Source: Annulohypoxylon bovei var. microspora (Eukaryota; Ascomycota; Sordariomycetes; Xylariales; Hypoxylaceae). Taken from it: 64,000 nucleotides of DNA. The stretch spans positions 62,001-126,000 of the forward strand of contig MU405269.1 of NCBI GenBank assembly GCA_022836615.1, in the 5' to 3' direction. Below the pieces are notes generated by a model, which was not told where the DNA came from, ran no database searches, and worked only from the letters and a program-made list of their open reading frames with translations. The position numbers and the translations under genes are program-made. Below are positions 57,767 to 64,000 of the stretch, piece by piece. The number at the start of each line of letters is the position of its first letter. Positions within the stretch are counted from its first letter, which is position 1.

Positions 57767-58301
57767 CGAGAGAAATCGGCCAAATAGGCATAGTGTCTAT
57801 TATAGTTGTAAGGAATTGGTCTTGTGTTCTATTTACGAAAAGTTGTATGTTCATGGATTTAGTCAATAGTTATCAGTAAGCGGATTTGATTGCACTTGAC
57901 AACGATTAATGATATTGATGTTCAATGTTGTGATTATGATGGAGTCAATTGAGTTTGGGAAGTCCGTAGTTTAAATACCAAGCCACGAACTCATGCGCTA
58001 ATCATTCACTAAAATGACGCTACAACGGATGAGCTCTTAGCGCCGGTATTACTGTGGCGTAGTGGCTTTCCAACCTTTCCAGCGAGTTAGATGTCCCACT
58101 CTAGCGGTAACCACGTCCCAATGCCCCACACTCCTTATCAACTGGCCTCGACTGCCCTCGTGACCTCGTGATCAATGATATGTACCCCTTAACTGAGACT
58201 ATATATTTCGTTTCACTTTATATTTCCGTAGCTAACACTTCTTTAAACTTATTTTCTCTTGAAGAACTACTTATCAGAAGAATATCGAACGTTTGGACAA
58301 G
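57767..58301. other. Intergenic region
   Basis: Short spacer holding the 3' flank of the secreted-protein gene and the isn1 promoter. Nothing else is recognised. Confidence 0.5.
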
Positions 58302-59945
58302 ATGACATCAAGATACAGAGTGGAATGTGAGTTCAATTGACTCTATCCTCCGTATATACCACCATACGGACTCAGTCACTAATACGGACGTTTCTATAGA
58401 TGCGTTGAAGACGCACAGGAGAGACCAATTCATAGGTACGATATTTCTATATATTTCCGATAATATATGATCATCGTGAGAAATACGGTTGTAGATATCT
58501 ACAAGATATGCCTAGCAAACGAGGAATACCTACCTTTAATCTTCTGTTTCAATATGTTGAATAACTAATCTTTTCTTGCTTAGAATGGATCAAAGGACTG
58601 TTAGCTGTTCCCTTCGTCTTGTATTCTCAACCGACGGGAGTCTTCGAGACGAATGGCTTCAGCGTCACACAGATGTCAGAAGAGGCGCATAGACGTTACG
58701 CCGAGATCATGAGGGACATCGAGGTGATGGTCGACGACCAATGTACGTCTCCTCTCCTCGTCTCCTCATCCCATCTCCTCTTCTCCCCTTCCCCTCGCCT
58801 AGAACCAGAACCAGTTTATGCGACCGGTCATTGACGGATTTCCCACAGTAATGCACCAATTAGAAGGCAACAGGGTCCCGTCCAAGCTCAAGCTCCTGGT
58901 GCCGACCATAGGCAACTTCTTCACCCGGCTGCCGCTCGAGGCCTCCTTCAAGTTCCAGGACCGCAAGCGGTACATCTCGTCGCGGCGCTTCGTCTCGCCC
59001 TCCTTCAACGACGTGCGCCTCATCCTCAACACGGCCCAGCTCATGGCCGTCACCACCCACACGAGCCTGCGCCTCGCCACCTTCGACGGGGACGTGACGC
59101 TGTACGACGACGGCCAGAGCCTCGAGCCCACGAGCCCGGTCATCCCGCGCATGATCGACCTCATGCGCAAGAACGTCAAGATCGGCATCGTCACGGCCGC
59201 GGGTTACACCACCGCCGACCAGTACTACGCGCGCCTGCACGGGCTCCTCGACGCCATCGCCAGCTCGACGATCCTGACGCCGCAGCAGCGGCAGAACATC
59301 GTCATCATGGGCGGCGAGGCCAACTACCTGTTCGAGTTCAGCCCCACGTCGCCGCACCTGCTCTCGCCCGTGCCGCGGGAGCGGTGGCTGACGGCCGAGA
59401 TGGCCTCGTGGTCCGACTCGGGCATCTCCGCGCTCCTCGACGTCGCCGAGGCCGCGCTGCGCGACTGCGTCAAGACCATGCACCTGCCCGCGGCGCTCAT
59501 GCGCAAGGACCGCGCCGTCGGCATCATCCCGCGCGACCCCGCCGTCCGCATCCCGCGCGAGTCGCTCGAGGAGACCGTGTTGGTCGTCCAGAAGATCCTG
59601 GAGCTCAGCGTCGGCGGCCGCGACTTCGACAACAAGGTCGTGCCCTTCTGCGCCTTCAACGGCGGCCGCGACGTCTTCGTCGACATCGGCGACAAGAGCT
59701 GGGGCGTGTCCGTGTGCCAGCAGTGGTTCGGCAACGGCGGCGGCGGCAGCAGCAGCAGCAGCGACGGGGACAACAGCAGGATCAGGCCCGAGCAGACGCT
59801 GCACGTCGGCGACCAGTTCCTGAGCGCCGGCAGCAACGACTTCAAGGCCCGCAGCGTGTCCACCACGGCGTGGATCGCGAGTCCGGCCGAGACCGTGGAG
59901 TTGCTGGACGAGCTGGCGGATTTTATGGGGAAGAAGCTGAGTTAG
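58302..59945 (+). CDS. isn1: IMP-specific 5'-nucleotidase Isn1
   Basis: Isn1 dephosphorylates IMP to inosine and so sets purine nucleotide balance; it is a fungal enzyme in its own family of HAD-like phosphatases. Four exons, 58302..58326, 58400..58435, 58584..58742 and 58849..59945, with introns of 73, 148 and 106 nt, give 438 aa, the known size range. The first exons supply MTSRYRVE, YALKTHRRDQFI and EWIKGLLAVPFVL. The phosphatase motif LATFDGDVTLYDDG has its two aspartates at residues 153 and 155. KRYISSRRFVSPSFNDVRLI, FNGGRDVFVDIGDKSWGV and LHVGDQFLSAGSNDFKAR follow. A Gly/Ser-rich insert (GGGGSSSSSDGDNS) sits before the last motif. The large exon is extremely rich in G/C at third positions, giving long empty frames on the other strand. 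Confidence 0.95.
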
Positions 59946-61025
59946 ACATGACGATGGGGAAATGAGTTGAAAATTGCGAAGATAAAAGTGGATTCGTGTC
60001 CGGGTCTGGAAGGCATGTTTGGCGTTTGGGATGCTACACGAACGAACTAATGTTGGTCACTTTGGATGTACGGACACAAAATTATGAAGGTATACATTAA
60101 TTAATCATCATAGATAGCCGGTTCTACCGACACATTTGGCAATATACAAAATTCGGCATTCTAGGTATATTCGAGGTCGGGAGCTAGCTAGTGTTTCTTT
60201 AGATGCTCCTACGCCCATCAGCATTTCAAACACACCTAGGTACACTTAAGAACCCGACATAGATTTCGACTTGAGTTTATCTCCAAAGACATAATGATGA
60301 ATATCGACGACAATAAGGACGCCATAGAATCACACATATGACGAACGATAATTTCACATGAAAAATGCTGATATCTGTATTTGAACTCGGTAGACCAGTT
60401 GCCCGGCCATGAAGCTTATAGTCCAAGGTTGCCTCCGCTCGCCAATAAATCTTTTCAAAAAAGCAGAGCCCCTTTCCTGTCCAATTCTTTCGCGGAAGAC
60501 AGGGCTAAGACCCAGGTATAAACATCTAAAATGCAATGTGTAAAGTCCCGCCTGTCGCAATTTTTGTCTTTCTCTGACCAAATGCCAATCAACCAAGCTC
60601 GCCATTTCTATATGCTTCTCGGAAAGCAAAGAAACACCCAAACGGAAAGTAAACCAAAAAAAAAACGCTGCCCCTCAAAAAATAATAATTACGGGGATGA
60701 TTCCACCGAGCATGCGCCCTTTTCAATGCTAATTTCGTCGTCCTTCGGGATCCAAACACCAAAAGCTAAGCCGACCTAAAGTTTCCTATGCGCAGACCAG
60801 AGAGTAAAAAAAAAAGATTGTCCATGGGTATCGGGGAAATTGGAAATCGATGCAAAATCTGCGCGGTGTCGTGCTCCCATGCTCAACCAACAAGCGGCCC
60901 CCATTGTCCGTATTAAAAAGCGCCAGGAAGGACAAATAAACAAAAGGAACGAAAATAATATGTGCAGAGAATGTAAATTGTGAACGAGGTCGTATAGGTC
61001 AACGACGTCGGCAAACGGAGAACAT
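59946..61025. other. Convergent intergenic region
   Basis: This separates the 3' ends of isn1 (plus) and the coiled-coil gene (minus). It is AT-rich, with an A-run near 60656-60665 and short frames without motifs. Confidence 0.5.
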
Positions 61026-62810
61026 TCAAAACCCTGGTTTCCGAAGCTGCCCAAGAGGTGCACCGAAGTTATTGGACGGTTTTAGCTTGAGGGGAATATC
61101 AATCTCCTCATCTTCATCCTCGGCTTGCTCCTCGTGAGCATCATGTGCCCCATCACCGCCGGCCTTGGAGGGTTTCTCACGGCTTACCTCAGGAAACTCC
61201 TTTGGTTCTGAGGGAGCCTGGGAAGCCTGGTCTTCGAGAACAGTCGGGCTAAGATTGTTAGTGATGACCTGCTCAAGCTTGTCCGATAAAGCCTTCAGGA
61301 ATGGCTCATCAGCCGCAGGTAGATTCCTAAGTTGCAATGGCCCTTTCAGCTCTGGGTCATGCTCACGAGGGACTAGGACGGGCAAGGGACCAAGTCTATT
61401 GGCCGCAGGCTCGCCACTAATATCCAACTCCATACAAGTTCCAAGGGCGGCGAAATCAGGTACTGGTTGGCCGTGCGAGGATTGTTCTGGAGCGCCACCT
61501 TGGCCGCCTTCCGCTGGTCGATTTTTAGGGGTTTGTGTACCAGAGCTGTTAGATGTGTTGGTTGCTGCGGTAGAATCGACCGTGTGGAGACGAGACAGAG
61601 ACATAGAGTGATTTGGCGTGTGCCCCGCATGCATCGTAAGCCTGTCGGATTCCGGAGCCTGGAGCGCCTCTTTAGTCAACTCAGCTGGCACCACCCGGGC
61701 ACGACCTGGATCTTGCTTGGCTGCGGTAGATGGTGAGAGTCTTTTGGGTCCGGCTGGCGGTGAAAATGGGTTCCCATCGGTGAATGTCGTTTTCTGAACA
61801 GCATTCGTCCTCACGCGAATCCCTTCCAGTTCAGGCATAACCTCTTGGATGTCGATGGATGGAATTCGTTCTTCCTGAGCCTTCGGAGATGCTACACCCG
61901 GGGACGGGCCTTGCATACGGGGATCTAGTGGTATGAAAGGTTGCGATTCCGGCATTGTCGATCCACGAAGTATGTCGGACACAGTAGTTGCTGGAGGCAC
62001 AGTGTTTGGAGAAGTACCTTCCGATGAGCTTTGGGGTATGCCAGTTGACTGCGAGTGGGACCCTGGACTACCGAGACCACCGCCTCTAATAGAGCCCACA
62101 GTAGTATCGGCGGGGCCATCAAAAGACCTGATTGCTTGACCACCTCCGTCCCGTGCGGCGCCTCGAAGACGGGTGGATAGATTCTCCTTCTGCTGTATAA
62201 GCTGGACCTTGTCATGTTCAAGCATTTTCACTTTCTTCGCCCACTGGAACATCTCATTCTGGAGCCTCGCCTTTTCCTGTTCCCATAGCCTTCGTTCCTG
62301 ATCCATCAAGACCCGCTCTCCCCGGTAGATTTCTTCGGCTTGAGCACGGTTGGCCTCAAGTTGGGCACGCTCAACACGCCACAGCTCGGTCATCTTTTCG
62401 TTTTGTTCCTCCCTACGTCGCAGCAGGTCCATTAGGTTGTTGGTGCTCATGCTGTCGGGTGGGGGCGTCACCCCAGACTCGGGTCGATTCTTTGTGGGTG
62501 ACAGGCTAGCCAATCTCTGCTCAGGACCGTTTAGAGGACTTCGGCGTGGTGAAAGATACTGCTGCCGAGATTGTGGAGCTACAGAAACCGAAGGCGAATG
62601 TGAATAATTAGAAGGTGGTAGGTTTGTTAAATGTGACTCGTCGATAAATGACAATTGATTTATGGCGTGTGGTAAAGATAGCGGAGATATGATTGATGCT
62701 GAAGAATGGCCGTTAGGATGAGGTGCGAAGGATATCGATCGTTGGTTATGATCAAGCATGCCGCCTGAAGGCAGGAAGGAGTCGGACGGCAACCTCGTCA
62801 TGGTAAGCAT
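61026..62810 (-). CDS. Ser/Pro-rich conserved fungal protein with short coiled coil
   Basis: A single-exon frame of 594 aa from the ATG at 62810 (MLTMTRLPSDSFLPSGGM); the frame runs further up, but without an ATG. The family is not recognised. Residues about 15-120 are rich in Ser, Pro and His (SPRRSPLNG, a possible proline-directed kinase target). A helical coiled-coil part (about 125-215) has NLMDLLRRREEQNEKM, RRLWEQEKARLQNEMFQW and KVKMLEHDKVQLIQQ. A long Ser/Thr/Pro/Gly-rich middle follows. A second short helix is at LKALSDKLEQVI (about 505-520). An acidic patch near 570 (EDEDEEIDIPL) comes before the end, LKPSNNFGAPLGQLRKPGF, which looks like a conserved peptide. The structure suggests a disordered scaffold or regulator with a dimerising helix. 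The gene converges on isn1. Confidence 0.75.
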   Translation of the reverse strand: MLTMTRLPSDSFLPSGGMLDHNQRSISFAPHPNGHSSASIISPLSLPHAINQLSFIDESHLTNLPPSNYSHSPSVSVAPQSRQQYLSPRRSPLNGPEQRLASLSPTKNRPESGVTPPPDSMSTNNLMDLLRRREEQNEKMTELWRVERAQLEANRAQAEEIYRGERVLMDQERRLWEQEKARLQNEMFQWAKKVKMLEHDKVQLIQQKENLSTRLRGAARDGGGQAIRSFDGPADTTVGSIRGGGLGSPGSHSQSTGIPQSSSEGTSPNTVPPATTVSDILRGSTMPESQPFIPLDPRMQGPSPGVASPKAQEERIPSIDIQEVMPELEGIRVRTNAVQKTTFTDGNPFSPPAGPKRLSPSTAAKQDPGRARVVPAELTKEALQAPESDRLTMHAGHTPNHSMSLSRLHTVDSTAATNTSNSSGTQTPKNRPAEGGQGGAPEQSSHGQPVPDFAALGTCMELDISGEPAANRLGPLPVLVPREHDPELKGPLQLRNLPAADEPFLKALSDKLEQVITNNLSPTVLEDQASQAPSEPKEFPEVSREKPSKAGGDGAHDAHEEQAEDEDEEIDIPLKLKPSNNFGAPLGQLRKPGF

Positions 62811-64000
62811 GGTCAAGACAGTTGCGAACGAGTCGTGGGGGAAACTGAGGGGAATGGATATGTTCGTCGATGTGGAGGTTGCGTAGGTTGTGTTTCGCAA
62901 GACGTTGATTGGGCGATCACGATCTCAAGGATCTAGATTTCCCCAAATCGTAATGAAGCTTCCCAGGAACCCAACAGCAAAACTATGTATGCTATGCGAG
63001 TTAGTTGTGGATTTGGATGAATAAACCAGCATCGAGCCTTTCATTCAGCAACTTCATCCAGCAGTAACTGTCGACGATCTATTGAGTAAGGACTGGGCAC
63101 AAACTCGATGGTATCGAGTCGAAGGAGGGGGAAAAAGTACGATTCACTCAGTGAACCTGTAATGTGCGACCACCTGGCCGTCCCTCGAGTATTGTTCGTT
63201 TGTTTAGTACAAGACACTGCTACTGTAACCCGCAGTAACATAAACAGGAGTTTTGATTCGTCTTTTTTTAAATCCGTCTTAATGAAGTCGCAGTAGGGTC
63301 GTTACAGCCCGGAGGTGGTACGTCTGGCAGTCGGGTGTATATAAATGATAGTTAGATGCCGAGGTGTAAGTCAGGTCCAAATCCAGCCCTGGAGGTCTTT
63401 GGTCTGTCTTTGGTCTACGTGTACAACAAGCTAGCTCCTTGTATGCGATAGGTAGGATATTACGGTCGATGTCTAGCTCGTTTTTACAAGATGAGTCTGC
63501 GGGTATCGGTGTAATTGTTTGCTGTTCGAGTTTGTTCACATGAAATTTGCATTTATATGAACAATAGGAGTTGTGCGGTTCGTGGGAGAGTATAATTATT
63601 AAAATGTTAAAAAGATGAAAAGCGGATGGGGCATAAGAAGATGGAAAACCTTACCGGGATGTATTAGGTATTGTAAGGCAAGAATAGCGTAGGTTGAGGT
63701 TGTGGGAGGTCGATGAATCAATTTAATGCGGGTCTGACAGGGGTTGGACTAGGTGGGAACATGCTTCTTTCCCTCCCTTTCCCCTCCGACACACTTGTGG
63801 TACGTAGATGTTCCTGCTTTAGGACCCTAGGTTTTCCTGTCTTTTAATGGACCTTCTCCAAGGTTCTTTCCTTTAATGGGTACTCTGGAAGCAACCGGCC
63901 TGTCGGAGCGGATCTACCACTGCCACGTCCTAGCTTCTCTCCACACATCCATCTAGATGGAGCTTAGTGTAACACCTCCGTTCGTCTTGTCCAACCAAAT
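62811..64000. other. Upstream region of the coiled-coil gene
   Basis: This is the promoter and 5' leader of the gene starting at 62810 on the minus strand. Mixed sequence, with AT-rich parts (63200-63300, 63530-63620) and no supported gene; the short frames at 63041-63539 lack motifs. The window ends in unassigned sequence. Confidence 0.5.

Noticed and set aside
57322..57783. Minus-strand frame of 153 codons
   Set aside because: Complement of the secreted Ser-rich gene, which has a signal peptide, clean splice sites and a cysteine pattern; the reverse frame has none of these.
58860..59804. Minus-strand frame of 314 codons across isn1
   Set aside because: Same cause as at etr1: a GC3-rich coding exon leaves the opposite strand open. 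The product is an Ala/Val/Asp/Arg repeat-like sequence without domains.
1..64000. CRISPR arrays, bacterial-type operons, intact transposons, rRNA or tRNA genes
   Set aside because: I looked for spaced direct repeats, long terminal inverted repeats, transposase or reverse-transcriptase motifs and tRNA-like cloverleaf boxes by eye and saw none I could support. A tRNA scan or repeat search could still find weak ones.

Overview
This window is nuclear DNA from a filamentous ascomycete (Pezizomycotina, most likely Sordariomycetes). The genes carry short spliceosomal introns of 49-160 nt with GTAAGT/GTACGT-type donors, CTAAC/CTGAC branch points and CAG/TAG acceptors. Proteins of fungal type are present (Rom2-type RhoGEF, V-ATPase c' subunit Vma11, IMP-specific 5'-nucleotidase Isn1, fungal rhodopsin-domain membrane proteins). 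There are no operons, ribosome binding sites, CRISPR arrays or rRNA genes, and no recognisable tRNA or intact transposon. Most genes were rebuilt here by splicing exons; in each complete model the exon lengths sum to a whole number of codons.

Layout. 0-13 kb, housekeeping: nse4 (-) and vps34 (+) share a divergent promoter, followed by a low-complexity fungal protein (+), mitochondrial 2-enoyl reductase etr1 (+) and ubc13 (-). 13-28 kb: a WDR59/Mtc5-like GATOR2/SEA subunit (+), a tiny secreted 8-cysteine protein (-), glutamate decarboxylase (-), a long coiled-coil membrane protein (+) and a DUF4336 protein with a likely mitochondrial presequence (+). 28-32 kb is gene-poor, with one doubtful small gene. 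32-43 kb: rom2 (-) and vma11 (+) diverge, then two conserved fungal proteins of unknown function (-). 44-58 kb is sparse and accessory in character: an MDR-type reductase (-), a rhodopsin-domain protein (-), a secreted GH105 unsaturated-glucuronyl hydrolase (-), a second rhodopsin-domain protein (+) and a secreted Ser-rich/Cys-rich protein (+). 58-64 kb: isn1 (+) converges on a large Ser/Pro-rich coiled-coil protein (-).

Themes. Nutrient and TOR signalling (GATOR2 subunit, Vps34, V-ATPase), Rho1/cell-wall signalling (Rom2) and DNA repair (Nse4 in SMC5/6; Ubc13 for K63 ubiquitin chains) are all represented, but they are neighbours rather than a co-regulated cluster. The 44-58 kb part looks adapted to the outside world: pectin breakdown, seven-helix membrane proteins and a secreted peptide. 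No clearly new multi-gene system was found. The best candidates for undescribed biology are the 70-residue 8-Cys secreted precursor at 18819-19170, the GH105/rhodopsin neighbourhood, the coiled-coil membrane protein at 23440-25761, and a tandem CCAAT array between rom2 and vma11.
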